Shown: positions 1 to 8,858, numbered from the stretch's first letter. The stretch is 64,000 nt of DNA from Apibacter sp. B3706 (GCF_011082725.1 NZ_CP049715.1:372001-436000), one strand, 5' to 3'. Notes: generated by a model not told the origin, from the sequence alone. Made by a program: numbers and translations.

Positions 1-128
1 AAATTTTGATTTTTGCCTATCTCTTTATATTGTCTGCCGTATTCTTTATTCATTTCTTTTCTTCCGGATTGAGCAAAGGCAGAAGTAGACAGCATTACTA
101 GAAATGCTAAGGTTAAAAACTTGTTCAT
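1..128 (-). CDS. N-terminus of a secreted protein (cut by window edge)
   Basis: Only the first 42 codons lie in the window. The protein begins MNKFLTLAFLVMLSTSAFAQ, a typical Sec signal peptide with a hydrophobic core and an SAFA-Q cleavage site. The mature part starts SGRKEMNKEYGRQYKEIGK, which is short and highly charged. The function cannot be judged from this fragment. The ATG at 126-128 is preceded by an A/T-rich leader that holds an 11-bp inverted repeat (136-170). Confidence 0.7.
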   Translation of the reverse strand, partial: MNKFLTLAFLVMLSTSAFAQSGRKEMNKEYGRQYKEIGKNQN

Positions 129-135
129 TATTATT

Positions 136-170
136 TTGGTTTTATTAAATTAATTAACAAATAAAACCAA
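136..170 (-). promoter_or_regulatory. 11-bp inverted repeat before a secreted-protein start
   Basis: TTGGTTTTATT (136-146) and AATAAAACCAA (160-170) are perfect complements separated by 13 nt. On the minus strand the repeat ends 7 nt before the ATG of the secreted protein. It could be a leader hairpin or an operator. It could also act as a weak end signal for hisS transcription, but it is not followed by a clean T-run. Confidence 0.35.
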
Positions 171-265
171 TCAAAAAATATGCCAGTTTTAAAAGCTTTT
201 ATGTGTTTAATTACTAGCTACATAACTGTAATTTCGTAAATCATTTGAGGTAAAATTAATTAAAA

Positions 266-1630
266 TTAAGATAAAAATTCTTCAATTTCATCAATAGATA
301 AATTTTTCTGATCGCCCGTTTTTATATTTTTAAGTGTTACTGTATTCGTATTAATTTCATCTTCTCCATAAAAGGCTACAAAAGATATTTCCTTTTTTTC
401 TGCGTAGCTGAATTGTTTTTGAAGTTTAGATTTTTCAGGATATAAATCACAAGCAATGTTTTTACTTCTAAGTTCTTTAATTAGTTTCAATGCTTGAAGA
501 CATTCATTTTCACCGAAATTGAAAAAGAGAATTTGTTTTTGATGTAATGTAGCCTCAGGGAAAAGATTAAGTTCTTCCATAACCAAATATATTCGGTCTA
601 ATCCGAAAGAAATACCTACTCCCGGCATGTTTTTAACGCCGAATATTTCGGTGAGGTTGTCATATCGTCCACCTCCGCCAATTGATCCCATGGAGATATT
701 TTTAGCTTTCACTTCATAAATAGTTCCGGTATAATAATCCAAACCTCGCGCTAGGGTCAAGTTGAAAACCAATTCCGCAGAGGTAAGACCAATTTCTTTT
801 ACCCGATTGTAAATAAATTCCATCTCTTGAATACCTTCTTGCCCTATTTCAATATCTGTGAGTATATCTTTTAGTTGCGAAATTTTTTCTTCAAAAGTTC
901 CTGAAAGTTCAATAATCGGAATAAGTTTTTGTAAAGAATCTTGTCCAATACCTTTAGTTGACATTTCTTCTAAAACTTTATCTAAACCAATTTTGTCCAA
1001 TTTATCCAAAGCAACGGTAAAATCGATTAATTGATTTTCGATAGATGCATATTGAGCAATAGCTGCCAATAACTTTCGGTTGTTTACATGAATTTCAATA
1101 GGGATATGTAAATCCGAAAAAGCCGAATCGTATAATAAAGTAAGATTTACTTCATGCCATAAACTGGCTGAACCAACGATATCGGCATCGCATTGATAAA
1201 ATTCACGATATCGTCCTTTTTGAGGTCGATCTGCTCTCCACACCGGTTGAATTTGATATCGTTTGAAAGGTAGGGGAAGTTGCCCGTGATTCATAGCGAC
1301 GTAACGCGCAAAAGGTACGGTAAGATCATACCGCAAAGCTTTTTCCGAAATGGAACCGATTATATTTTTGGAACTCCATTGAGACATATCCGGATTCTTT
1401 TTTTTCGCTTCAGCTAGAAAATCACCGCTGTTTAATATTTTAAAAATTAAACGATCTCCTTCTTCTCCATATTTACCGGTTAATGTATCTAAATTTTCAA
1501 AAGAAGGAGTTTCCAACGGTTGAAAGCAAAATTTTTCAAAATTGGATTGTAACTTAGTAATTATGTATCTTCTCTTTTGTAATTCTTTAGCGGTAAAATC
1601 TCTGGTGCCTTTAGGAATTCCGGGTTTCAT
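266..1630 (-). CDS. hisS: Histidyl-tRNA synthetase
   Basis: This cytoplasmic class II synthetase charges tRNA-His. The 454-residue product starts [12 protein letters not shown], the usual N-terminus of the family. Motif 2 ([19 protein letters not shown]) lies near residues 125-145 and the histidine-binding segment [11 protein letters not shown] near residue 290. The last ~110 residues form the anticodon-binding domain. The open frame runs 69 codons further upstream to 1837, but that extension resembles nothing in the family and crosses the terminator of the preceding gene, so the ATG at 1628-1630 is preferred. Confidence 0.97.
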   Translation of the reverse strand: MKPGIPKGTRDFTAKELQKRRYIITKLQSNFEKFCFQPLETPSFENLDTLTGKYGEEGDRLIFKILNSGDFLAEAKKKNPDMSQWSSKNIIGSISEKALRYDLTVPFARYVAMNHGQLPLPFKRYQIQPVWRADRPQKGRYREFYQCDADIVGSASLWHEVNLTLLYDSAFSDLHIPIEIHVNNRKLLAAIAQYASIENQLIDFTVALDKLDKIGLDKVLEEMSTKGIGQDSLQKLIPIIELSGTFEEKISQLKDILTDIEIGQEGIQEMEFIYNRVKEIGLTSAELVFNLTLARGLDYYTGTIYEVKAKNISMGSIGGGGRYDNLTEIFGVKNMPGVGISFGLDRIYLVMEELNLFPEATLHQKQILFFNFGENECLQALKLIKELRSKNIACDLYPEKSKLQKQFSYAEKKEISFVAFYGEDEINTNTVTLKNIKTGDQKNLSIDEIEEFLS

Positions 1631-1696
1631 TTCTTTATGTCTTATTTTTAAAACAAAGGTATAGAAATGTTTTGATTTTTTTTTAGGTAAATAAGG

Positions 1697-1723
1697 CAAA
1701 AAAAAGAGCATAAAAATATGCTC
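1697..1723 (-). terminator. Rho-independent terminator after the YagU-like gene
   Basis: The arms GAGCATA (1706-1712) and TATGCTC (1717-1723) enclose a 4-nt loop. On the minus strand the hairpin is followed by a run of T (complement of 1697-1705). It lies between the YagU-like stop at 1755 and the hisS start at 1630, so hisS probably has its own promoter. Confidence 0.7.
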
Positions 1724-1754
1724 CTTTTTACATGTATATTGAAATATAAAATTT

Positions 1755-2294
1755 TTACCTGAAAGGAGAGGTAAGAGGGATTTCAGAATCCGGTTGTTTC
1801 GTAATTCGGTTTCGTAAATCTCTACGCGTAATTTCAATTATCCAGGTCCAGAACGCATGTCCGAAAAATTCAGAGAAATGTTCTGCAAAAGGCTGATTCC
1901 ACGGGGCAGGTACTGTTCCCAGTATTGGCATTATAATAATATGGAACATTATGAAAATAAGTATTCCATAGGCAGTTCCCTGCCATAATTTAATTTTAGG
2001 ATAATATTCCGCAACTAAGCAATAGATTATTGCACAGATAATTGAGAAGGAAAAATGAATAATAAAGCTCATGATCGGTCGTGGATTATCATTAAAATAA
2101 TACATGAGATGGGAGAGGTCATGAGACATTCCCAGTTGTTCCAGGAGGTGTTGTGGTGGATTGGTCATATCTCTTTCAGGAGTACGGGGAGGAAATGGAA
2201 CTTCCCAACCGAATTTGATAAAACCTGAAATGATTCCTGAAATGATTCCTACCCATACGGCAACATTTTTCTTAGGATGTAAAGCATTTTTCAT
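1755..2294 (-). CDS. YagU-like (DUF1440) inner-membrane protein
   Basis: The 179-residue protein has about four hydrophobic segments (near 12-28, 72-94, 104-128 and 140-152). A long loop after the first segment carries [20 protein letters not shown], which fits the YagU/DUF1440 family. E. coli YagU has been linked to acid tolerance; the molecular activity is unknown. It is monocistronic on the minus strand, with a terminator behind it. The family call rests on the GWE-P-PPR region and overall topology. Confidence 0.75.
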   Translation of the reverse strand: MKNALHPKKNVAVWVGIISGIISGFIKFGWEVPFPPRTPERDMTNPPQHLLEQLGMSHDLSHLMYYFNDNPRPIMSFIIHFSFSIICAIIYCLVAEYYPKIKLWQGTAYGILIFIMFHIIIMPILGTVPAPWNQPFAEHFSEFFGHAFWTWIIEITRRDLRNRITKQPDSEIPLTSPFR

Positions 2295-2652
2295 AAACAG
2301 AATTATATAAATGATTAATTAATTGAAATAATAACACAATTTTTTGATACTAATGTATGCTATCTAAATACATATGTTTAAAGTTATTTTCAAAAAAAAT
2401 GCCTAAAATTTTACATTTATTCAGTATAATACTAATTTTATTGCAATTTTATTTATGAAATTGATAGAATGGTTAAGCAATATTTACTTATTTCTTTATT
2501 AACAAAAATTATATCAATTATTCAAATATTCAAAGAACTATAATTTTAGCTTAAATATATATGGTGTGTATATATAACCTGTTCACAGGGTTATATATTA
2601 AAGTATTGATAATATTAAATTTATTAAATTCGCATTCAAAATTGATTGTATA
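2295..2652. other. Divergent intergenic region with a palindrome
   Basis: This 358-nt, very AT-rich gap separates the divergent YagU-like and hemJ genes. It has no credible ORF. It contains the palindrome at 2571-2597 and a near-consensus -7 box TAAATTCG at 2625-2632, 21 nt before the hemJ start. Confidence 0.6.
2571..2597. promoter_or_regulatory. Palindrome upstream of the hemJ-gldFG promoter
   Basis: The arms TATATAACC (2571-2579) and GGTTATATA (2589-2597) pair perfectly around a 9-nt centre. The site lies about 8 nt upstream of the expected -33 region of the hemJ promoter, where a transcription factor could bind. No T-run follows, so it is not a typical terminator. Confidence 0.4.
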
Positions 2653-3225
2653 ATGCATATTCCTGATATTCCCAGTTATTTTGCCTTAAAAGCGATTCAC
2701 ATTATTTTTATGGTAAGCTATTTTGCGGGGATTTTTTACTTAATACGTTTATTTGTTTATTTTATAGATACCAATGAAAAACCGGAGCTTGAGCGTGAGA
2801 TTCTTAGAAAGCAATACATATATATGATTTCTCGTTTATGGGATATCATAACGGTTCCGGCAGGAATTATAATGCTTATTACCGGAACATTAATGATGAT
2901 TAATACTCGCGGGGATATTACTTTTTACATTTTAAGAGAACCTTGGTTCCATATTAAGCTGGTATTTGTTGGAGCGTTGGCTCTATATCATTACTGGAGT
3001 TGGAGGTGTATTAGGAGAATAAAGGCCGGAAAATTCAATACAACTTCTATTAAGCTCCGTATGATGAATGAAGTTGCTACTATTATTTTATTTGCCGTAA
3101 TATTTATAGTTATTTTCAAACAATATTTTATGGGAATGTGGCTAAGCTTATTGATCAGTTTTATTGTTCTAGTTCTTGTAATTATGTTGGTTGTAAAATT
3201 AGTTAACAGAAAAAAGAAAAAGTAA
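2653..3225 (+). CDS. hemJ: HemJ-type protoporphyrinogen IX oxidase (CopD/UPF0093 family)
   Basis: A 190-residue membrane protein with about five hydrophobic segments. The N-terminal signature KAIHIIFMVSYFAGIFYLIR carries the conserved His and Arg of the HemJ family, and a conserved Lys follows in the PWFHIKL segment. HemJ oxidises protoporphyrinogen IX to protoporphyrin IX in haem synthesis. The C-terminus has an extra hydrophobic helix and a basic tail ending in NRKKKK. It is first in a tight operon, 7 nt before gldF. A haem enzyme sharing a transcript with gliding-type ABC genes is unexpected but may only reflect shared membrane expression. Confidence 0.8.
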   Translation: MHIPDIPSYFALKAIHIIFMVSYFAGIFYLIRLFVYFIDTNEKPELEREILRKQYIYMISRLWDIITVPAGIIMLITGTLMMINTRGDITFYILREPWFHIKLVFVGALALYHYWSWRCIRRIKAGKFNTTSIKLRMMNEVATIILFAVIFIVIFKQYFMGMWLSLLISFIVLVLVIMLVVKLVNRKKKK

Positions 3226-3232
3226 GAATCGT

Positions 3233-3961
3233 ATGTTTTCAATTTTTAAAAAAGAACTTTGGGCATATTTTGGAACATTAGGCGCATATATTGTTTCGGC
3301 TGCTTTCTTGTTAATCTGTTCTTTATTTTTATGGTTTTTCGATAATGATTTTAATGTTTTCAATGTAGGATTGGCTACATTAAATAACTTTTTTATACTT
3401 GCTCCCTGGGTATTGATGTTCCTATTACCTGCCTTGACAATGAAAAGCATTGCGGAAGAAGAGCAAAACGGTACTTTGGTCTGGTTATTTTCTCAACCAT
3501 TGTCTGTTTCATCTATTGTTTTAGGAAAATATTGGGCAATTTTAATTCTAGTCTTATTTTCTTTACTTCCTACTTTTACCTTTGTTTATACGATTAATAA
3601 TTTAAGTTTACCGAAAGGAAATATAGATTCAGGAATCATTGTTAGCGGGTATATCGGATTACTCTTTTTGTCCATGACCTTTGCTTCAATTGGTATTTTT
3701 TGTTCTTCCTTAGTAAAAAATCAGGTATTAGCGTTTGTCACAGGTGTCTTTTTTTGTTTTATTTGTTTTTATGGATTTGAAAATTTGGCATCGTATAATC
3801 TGTTAGGAAATTTAGATTATACCCTGCAAAAAATAGGATTTTTTCAACATTATACCAGTTTTACCAAAGGGATCGTAGATACAAGAGATATAGGTTATTT
3901 TATCTTTGTAATAGTTGGATTTCTTTTATTATCGATTCGAATAATCAACAGCAAAAAGTAA
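3233..3961 (+). CDS. gldF: GldF-type ABC transporter permease
   Basis: The 242-residue integral membrane protein has six predicted segments. The ABC-2 permease motif KSIAEEEQNGTLVWLFSQP lies near residues 70-88, and it starts MFSIFKKELWAYFGTLGAYI as GldF proteins do. GldF pairs with GldG, and with a GldA ATPase encoded elsewhere, in a transporter needed for gliding in some Flavobacteria but also kept in non-gliding relatives. Its stop overlaps the gldG start (TAATG), indicating translational coupling. Confidence 0.92.
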   Translation: MFSIFKKELWAYFGTLGAYIVSAAFLLICSLFLWFFDNDFNVFNVGLATLNNFFILAPWVLMFLLPALTMKSIAEEEQNGTLVWLFSQPLSVSSIVLGKYWAILILVLFSLLPTFTFVYTINNLSLPKGNIDSGIIVSGYIGLLFLSMTFASIGIFCSSLVKNQVLAFVTGVFFCFICFYGFENLASYNLLGNLDYTLQKIGFFQHYTSFTKGIVDTRDIGYFIFVIVGFLLLSIRIINSKK

Positions 3962-5637
3962 TGATATATTTAAAAAAGATAAATATTAGCTTAGTATTCC
4001 TACTTATTGCAGGTCTTATATTGGCTAGTGGTTTTTTTTATAAAAGGTTTGACTTAACTTCGGATAAACGATATACGTTAACTGAAAGTACTCGTCAAGT
4101 ATTAAAAAAAATTGATGAGCCGATGCAGATTGATGTATATTTAGAAGGAGATTTTCCTGCAGATTTTAAACAACTGCAGTCTGAAACTCTCAGTCTGCTG
4201 GATGAATTTAAAAGGTTAAATTCCAATATTAATTTTCAATTAATAGATCCAATAAAGGAAAAATTATCACAAGAGACATTAGAAGCTATGGGAATGGCTC
4301 CTTCGGCTTTGCGGGTTGAAAAAGATGGAGCATCATCTCAACTAATTTTATTTCCTTATGCAACTATAAAATATAAAGGCAATGGGCAAACAGTACCGTT
4401 AATAATTTCTCAGGCAGGAATAACAGGAGATGAGCAAATGGCTAAATCTATCGAAAATCTGGAATACGGTTTTATCAGTGCTATTGATAAGTTATCCAAT
4501 AAACGTTTGAAAAGTGTAGGCATTTTAGTAAATCAAAAAGAACTGAATCGATTGGAAATGTTCAGCCTGGCTAACAGGATTCATCAAAGTTATAATTTCG
4601 GACCTATTTTTCCTAAAGATAGTCAGACCTTGTCACTTCAGGATTTACCAATACTTAAGAAATTTGACGCCATACTGATTGCCAAACCAAGAAAGGCTTT
4701 TACTGATAAAGAAAAATTAACGATTGACCAATATATCATGAGTGGAGGTAAAACACTATGGGCAATTGATCAAGTTAATGCCGAAATGGATACTTTGCTT
4801 AAGTCCAGTAAAATATTGGCTTATCCGTATGATCTTAATTTAACTGATTTATTATTTTCTTACGGAGTAAGGATAAATTCCGGAATTGTTAAGGATATAA
4901 AAAATCCTACTTATATAAATTTACAGGTTGGAGAAATACAAGGAAATGCACAAAATGCAAGAGTACCTTGGGTATATTTTCCTATGGGATTTTCCTTGAA
5001 TAATCATCCGATAACCAAAAATATTAATCCAGTATCCTTTCAGTTTCCTACTTCAATAGATACCTTAGATACTCCCGGAGTTAAAAAAACAATTCTCTAT
5101 CAAACTTCTTCCTATACTTCGCTTCAAGGAGTACCCTCTTATATATCACTTGAAGAAGCAAAGTTATTTGAAAGAGAAAATGTAAATTGGAACGAATACA
5201 ATAAAGGGCCTAAAATATTGGCAGTTTTGCTTGAAGGGAAATTTACCTCTGCATACAAGGATAGGATAGAGTCTAGTGGAATTAAAAATTTTGTGGACCG
5301 GTCAAACAATAATAAGATGATCGTTATATCCGATGGTGACATAGCAAGAAATCAGGTGATAAAAGGTCAACCTTTGCCTTTAGGTTTTGATTATTCAACA
5401 GGTATTACTTATGGAAATGAAGAATTTTTAATAAACGCCCTGGACTATTTATTAGATGATCACGGTTTAATGCTTTTAAGAAACAGGACGGTACAAATGA
5501 GAATGTTGAATAAGCCTCTAATTGTTCAGGAAAAAACGTATTGGCAATGGTTAAATTTAGGCGTTCCTATCGTTTTAGTCAGTATCGTAGGAGGTTCTTT
5601 TATATTTGTAAGAAGAAAAAAGTTTAGTAAAAAATAA
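3961..5637 (+). CDS. gldG: GldG, gliding-associated ABC transporter accessory protein
   Basis: The 558-residue protein has one N-terminal membrane helix (about 9-27), a large extracytoplasmic region of the GldG/DUF4350-like type (LDEFKRLNSNINFQLIDP near 85-102; GGKTLWAIDQV near 262-272) and a C-terminal helix (about 528-549) ending in RRKKFSKK. Length and topology match the family. It is coupled to gldF and followed after 2 nt by the methyltransferase gene. Confidence 0.92.
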   Translation: MIYLKKINISLVFLLIAGLILASGFFYKRFDLTSDKRYTLTESTRQVLKKIDEPMQIDVYLEGDFPADFKQLQSETLSLLDEFKRLNSNINFQLIDPIKEKLSQETLEAMGMAPSALRVEKDGASSQLILFPYATIKYKGNGQTVPLIISQAGITGDEQMAKSIENLEYGFISAIDKLSNKRLKSVGILVNQKELNRLEMFSLANRIHQSYNFGPIFPKDSQTLSLQDLPILKKFDAILIAKPRKAFTDKEKLTIDQYIMSGGKTLWAIDQVNAEMDTLLKSSKILAYPYDLNLTDLLFSYGVRINSGIVKDIKNPTYINLQVGEIQGNAQNARVPWVYFPMGFSLNNHPITKNINPVSFQFPTSIDTLDTPGVKKTILYQTSSYTSLQGVPSYISLEEAKLFERENVNWNEYNKGPKILAVLLEGKFTSAYKDRIESSGIKNFVDRSNNNKMIVISDGDIARNQVIKGQPLPLGFDYSTGITYGNEEFLINALDYLLDDHGLMLLRNRTVQMRMLNKPLIVQEKTYWQWLNLGVPIVLVSIVGGSFIFVRRKKFSKK

Positions 5638-5639
5638 TT

Positions 5640-6341
5640 ATGGCTGTATTATATTTACTTCCTGCCTATTTAGGTGAAACCTCACCCAAAGATATATTTT
5701 CTCCGAGAGAAATCGAATTATTACATACGTTAAAATTTTTTGTTGCTGAAAATCAGAAATCGGCCAGAAAATTTATTAAATTTTTATGTCCGGATACAAC
5801 TCAAAGCGAATTAAGTATTTCAATATTAGATAAAAGAACCACGGAAGAGGAATTGGAATATCTTTCACAGCCTTTGAAAAACGGGGAGGATGTTGGATTA
5901 ATTTCAGAAGCGGGATTACCTTGCATAGCAGATCCGGGTAATATTTTAGTTTCTTGGTGTCACAGACACGATATTCGAGTAGTTCCTATTACAGGTCCTT
6001 CTTCCATCATATTAGCCTTAATAGCCAGTGGCTTAAATGGTCAAAATTTTGCTTTTAACGGTTATCTTCCCATAGATTCTAATGAAAGGAAAAAGACAAT
6101 AGTAAATCTTGAAAAGATTAGCAGAAATCAAGGATCAGCGCAAATATTTATGGAAACTCCGTATCGAAATCAAGCGTTATTTGATGACTTGATTAAATAC
6201 TTAAATCCAAAAACTTCTTTATGTATTGCAACGAATGTTACTCTTCCCAACGAATCTATTAAAACTTTATATTGCAAAGATTGGAAAGCTAAAAAACCAA
6301 ATTTTCACAAAGAACCCACTATTTTTATAGTGCAAGCCTAA
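5640..6341 (+). CDS. Short RsmI-like SAM-dependent methyltransferase
   Basis: A tetrapyrrole-methylase-fold enzyme of 233 residues. SEAGLPCIADPGN (about 90-102) matches the SEAGxPxxxDPG motif, and PITGPSSIILALIASG follows near 118-133, as in RsmI, which methylates 16S rRNA C1402. It lacks the C-terminal extension of full RsmI and begins AVLYLLPAYLGET, the form of the shorter Bacteroidota paralogue. The substrate is therefore uncertain. It is last in the hemJ-gldF-gldG operon. Confidence 0.85.
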   Translation: MAVLYLLPAYLGETSPKDIFSPREIELLHTLKFFVAENQKSARKFIKFLCPDTTQSELSISILDKRTTEEELEYLSQPLKNGEDVGLISEAGLPCIADPGNILVSWCHRHDIRVVPITGPSSIILALIASGLNGQNFAFNGYLPIDSNERKKTIVNLEKISRNQGSAQIFMETPYRNQALFDDLIKYLNPKTSLCIATNVTLPNESIKTLYCKDWKAKKPNFHKEPTIFIVQA

Positions 6342-6459
6342 ATTTTATTTTACACTTTAGCGTGTTTATCTATCTAAAATTGAGGGGTAATAAAAAACGT
6401 ACTATTTACACTATAAAATAATTTTATTGATAAAACCCTTTATAGAACCATAATTAGAT

Positions 6460-6467
6460 TATTTTTG
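6460..6467 (+). promoter_or_regulatory. -7 promoter box of a candidate small RNA
   Basis: TATTTTTG matches TAnnTTTG exactly. A TTTA at 6439-6442 sits 17 nt upstream, near the -33 position. The predicted transcript would start near 6474 and contains no ORF. Confidence 0.45.
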
Positions 6468-6473
6468 CATCAA

Positions 6474-6596
6474 GAAAGTAAGAGATATCTTTAAAAAGAT
6501 TTTTAATGATCTTTCAAGACATGATTACTTAAATGTAATCGCTTTCTCATTTTTTTGTGGTTTTAGTTTGAGGTCGCTTATGCGACCTTTTTTTTT
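6474..6596 (+). ncRNA. Candidate small RNA of about 120 nt
   Basis: This orphan transcription unit lies between an exact -7 box (6460-6467) and a strong terminator (6571-6596). The interior can fold: AGAAAG (6473-6478) pairs with CTTTCT (6542-6547), enclosing ATCTT/AAGAT (6487-6491 with 6496-6500) and GATTAC/GTAATC (6523-6528 with 6535-6540). A second ATCTTT at 6509-6514 competes for the AAAGAT strand. I do not recognise a known family. The terminator could instead serve the operon ending at 6341, although 230 nt is far. Confidence 0.35.
6571..6596 (+). terminator. Strong Rho-independent terminator
   Basis: AGGTCGC (6571-6577) and GCGACCT (6582-6588) form a GC-rich stem with a TTAT loop. A run of eleven T from 6587 follows on the plus strand only, so it ends a plus-strand transcript. 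Confidence 0.85.
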
Positions 6597-6626
6597 TAAA
6601 CAAAAACAGATGTTTTGAGTTACCAA

Positions 6627-7436
6627 CTATTCGAAAGAATAACCGATAAACTTTTTTGTCAATAAACGAGTTTGATCTTTTTTAAAAACTTTTTTTCTCA
6701 ACCGGGTAACGGGCAGTAATCCATTTTCATCACTAAGTATAAAAAATTCATCTGCAGATTGAGCTTCGAAAGGAGATATTGGTGCTTCTTTAAAGATGTA
6801 ATTTGTTTTTTCTCGTAGAAAAAGGATGTAATTTTTCTTTAAAACAGATTGGATGGCACCTTCCGTAGTGGGAGGGGAAACTATCATATTATCTTGAATT
6901 AAAAATATATTACCTAATACAGATCTAGCTATTCTTTTTTCACTATTCAGTAAAATAACGTCCTGTAACTCATTTTCTCTTGCATATTGTTCTGCTATGC
7001 TATTAAGAGGCTGATAAATTAATAAATCAGACAATAAATTGGGATATATAAGAACTTCTTTATAAACATCAACTTCATTTTCAGTAGTTACAAAGAAATT
7101 TTTATGGGGTACAATTTGTATTATAAATGAAGGGGGATGATTTTGGATATTTCTATAGATTGTTATTTTTACTCTACCTTCTGTGGTGTTTAATTTTTCA
7201 GAGAGTATTTTAATTTGATTTTCAAATAATTCAGGAGTAAAAGCTAGAGGTATATCTATCCTCATTTTTCTCATGGATGCCATCAATTGGAAATATACAT
7301 TTTCCCAATAAAGGAGTTTATTTTGAAATAGCCAACAGAAACCATTTACAAAATCCCCGGAAAAATAATTGTTTTCAGTGTAATTGATTACTAATTGATT
7401 TTCTTCAATACATTTTTGATTGAAAATAATTTTCAT
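6627..7436 (-). CDS. Class IV aminotransferase homologue lacking the PLP lysine
   Basis: The 269-residue protein has the fold-type IV layout: an N-terminal domain with GDFVNGFCWLFQNKLLYWENVYFQLMAS and a C-terminal domain with DVILLNSEKRIARSVLGNIFLIQDNMIVSPPTTEGAIQ. Active enzymes of this class (BCAT, D-amino-acid transaminase, ADC lyase) have K-x-x-N where this protein has QPLN, so position 142 is Gln instead of the Schiff-base Lys. The Glu normally before the NIF strand is also missing. It may be a non-catalytic relative. The gene follows the START-like gene on the minus strand, a pairing I recall from other Flavobacteria. Confidence 0.75.
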   Translation of the reverse strand: MKIIFNQKCIEENQLVINYTENNYFSGDFVNGFCWLFQNKLLYWENVYFQLMASMRKMRIDIPLAFTPELFENQIKILSEKLNTTEGRVKITIYRNIQNHPPSFIIQIVPHKNFFVTTENEVDVYKEVLIYPNLLSDLLIYQPLNSIAEQYARENELQDVILLNSEKRIARSVLGNIFLIQDNMIVSPPTTEGAIQSVLKKNYILFLREKTNYIFKEAPISPFEAQSADEFFILSDENGLLPVTRLRKKVFKKDQTRLLTKKFIGYSFE

Positions 7437-7505
7437 ACTAAATAATTAGTATTTTTTTGTGTTAGTAGTTTTTTTGTTGGCCCTAATACGGGGATTAATT
7501 ATTAT

Positions 7506-7886
7506 TTAAGAACCTATAATCTTTTTTAGGTCTTCAATTAAATTTTCCCAATATAATTTAGAGTGTTCTAAGTCGCTTTCTTCGGCAAAATCAGTAATTA
7601 CAAGAGCTACGTCACTGGTTACATCATCAACATGTATGGCAAGTTCCCAAAAATATTTGGTTCCTTCATCTTCTTCCCATCTAAAACGCACAAAAGACTC
7701 TTCTTTATATCGTATTAAGTTAGCTGATTCTTCTTGATCTCCCCATACAAAAGTAAATTTATCTCCTCTTTCAATTACGTCATCTGCTAACCACTCACTC
7801 ATACCTGAAGAAGTTCCAATATATTCAAACAAAAGAGTAGTGGAACATTTCATAGCAAATTCTAATTGGTATTTTATCTTATTCAT
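7506..7886 (-). CDS. START-like (SRPBCC) domain protein
   Basis: A 126-residue cytoplasmic protein consisting of a single SRPBCC/START-like fold. Recognisable features are KYQLEFAMKCSTTLLFEYIGTSSGMSEWLADDV at the start, a central FVRFRWEEDEGTKYFWEL strand pair and a C-terminal helix SKLYWENLIEDLKKIIG. The family binds hydrophobic ligands in many settings; no ligand is known for this Bacteroidota clade. It precedes the aminotransferase-like gene by 69 nt and probably shares its transcript. Confidence 0.8.
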   Translation of the reverse strand: MNKIKYQLEFAMKCSTTLLFEYIGTSSGMSEWLADDVIERGDKFTFVWGDQEESANLIRYKEESFVRFRWEEDEGTKYFWELAIHVDDVTSDVALVITDFAEESDLEHSKLYWENLIEDLKKIIGS

Positions 7887-8207
7887 ATTAATATTTAGAT
7901 TTCAAGTTGCAATATATAAATTTGTTCTATATTTTAAAAATTATATTGCTTAATGAAAAAGTTTTGATTTTACTTCATGATATTTAAGTTTTGATAGTAA
8001 TAGTAGGATTTTGCAATATAAATAAGAAAAAAATAAATCAATTTTATGTTGCATGAATAAAATATTATAATTTCATTAACATTTTTTAGGTTTTTTTAAA
8101 ATTTTATATATACATTTGTTCCCTAAGAAGTTGTCTTGGTTGAAAATTGAAATTATTAGATATATAGAATAAAATTTTACTCTATTAACTAACAAATATC
8201 ATAAGTG
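7887..8207. other. Divergent intergenic region before the sigma gene
   Basis: About 320 nt of AT-rich DNA between the START-like gene and the ECF sigma gene. I see the sigma-gene promoter at 8111-8118, leaving a leader of about 85 nt. No ORF or strong hairpin is visible. Confidence 0.6.
8111..8118 (+). promoter_or_regulatory. -7 box of the ECF sigma gene
   Basis: TACATTTG is an exact TAnnTTTG match about 90 nt before the start codon. This is the primary-sigma promoter type, so the ECF gene need not be autoregulated from this site. Confidence 0.55.
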
Positions 8208-8810
8208 ATGATAAAAAGAACTGACTGTGAATTAGTTCATTCTTATATTAATGGAAATGAAAATGCTCTTAAAACATTGTTGAATAGGCATAAGTTAAAG
8301 ATATATAATTATATCAATCGAAAGGTTAATAACCCGGAGTTAGCTGAAGATCTATTTCAAGATGTTTTTATAAAAGTTATATTAACTCTTAAGGAGAAAA
8401 AATATAACGAAGAAGGGAAGTTTCTACCATGGGTTTTGAGAATTTCACATAATTTAATTATCGATCATTTTAGGGTTTCGAATAAAACGAAAATAATTAA
8501 CGAATCCAGTGGACAGAATGAGGATTATAATATATTTGATTTTGTAAAAGTATCCGAACTATCCATAGAGGATTTAATAATAAATGAGCAAATTAACCTG
8601 GATCTTAAAAGACTTATAAATGAGCTGTCTCAAGATCAAAAAGAAGTTTTAGAATTACGCTTTTATAAAGGTTTAAGCTTCAAAGAAATTGCAGAAGAAA
8701 CAAATGTCGGGATTAATACGGCATTAGGAAGAATGAGATATGCAATTTTAAATCTAAGAAAACTAATTGAGACCAAAAATTTAACATTCATTTACAATAA
8801 TAAAATTTAA
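8208..8810 (+). CDS. ECF-type RNA polymerase sigma factor
   Basis: The 200-residue protein has a sigma70 region 2 (residues ~25-95, with PELAEDLFQDVFIKV and FLPWVLRISHNLIIDHFR) and a region 4 (about 138-190, with LELRFYKGLSFKEIAEETNVGINTALGRMRYAI). It should direct RNA polymerase to a specific promoter set. No anti-sigma gene is adjacent; instead a 46-residue ORF follows after 48 nt. A GTG sits just before the chosen ATG at 8208. Similar sigma factors with GRMRYA motifs are common in Flavobacteria. Confidence 0.9.
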   Translation: MIKRTDCELVHSYINGNENALKTLLNRHKLKIYNYINRKVNNPELAEDLFQDVFIKVILTLKEKKYNEEGKFLPWVLRISHNLIIDHFRVSNKTKIINESSGQNEDYNIFDFVKVSELSIEDLIINEQINLDLKRLINELSQDQKEVLELRFYKGLSFKEIAEETNVGINTALGRMRYAILNLRKLIETKNLTFIYNNKI

Positions 8811-8858
8811 TTTAATATCGTTATCTATACTATAACAACTAGTAAAGAACAATATTCA

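Noticed and set aside
1631-1837. N-terminal extension of HisS (69 residues)
   Set aside because: It crosses a terminator, overlaps the upstream gene and has no counterpart in the family; the ATG at 1628-1630 gives the standard start.
3199-3450. Minus-strand frames opposite hemJ and gldF
   Set aside because: Shadows of genuine plus-strand membrane-protein genes.
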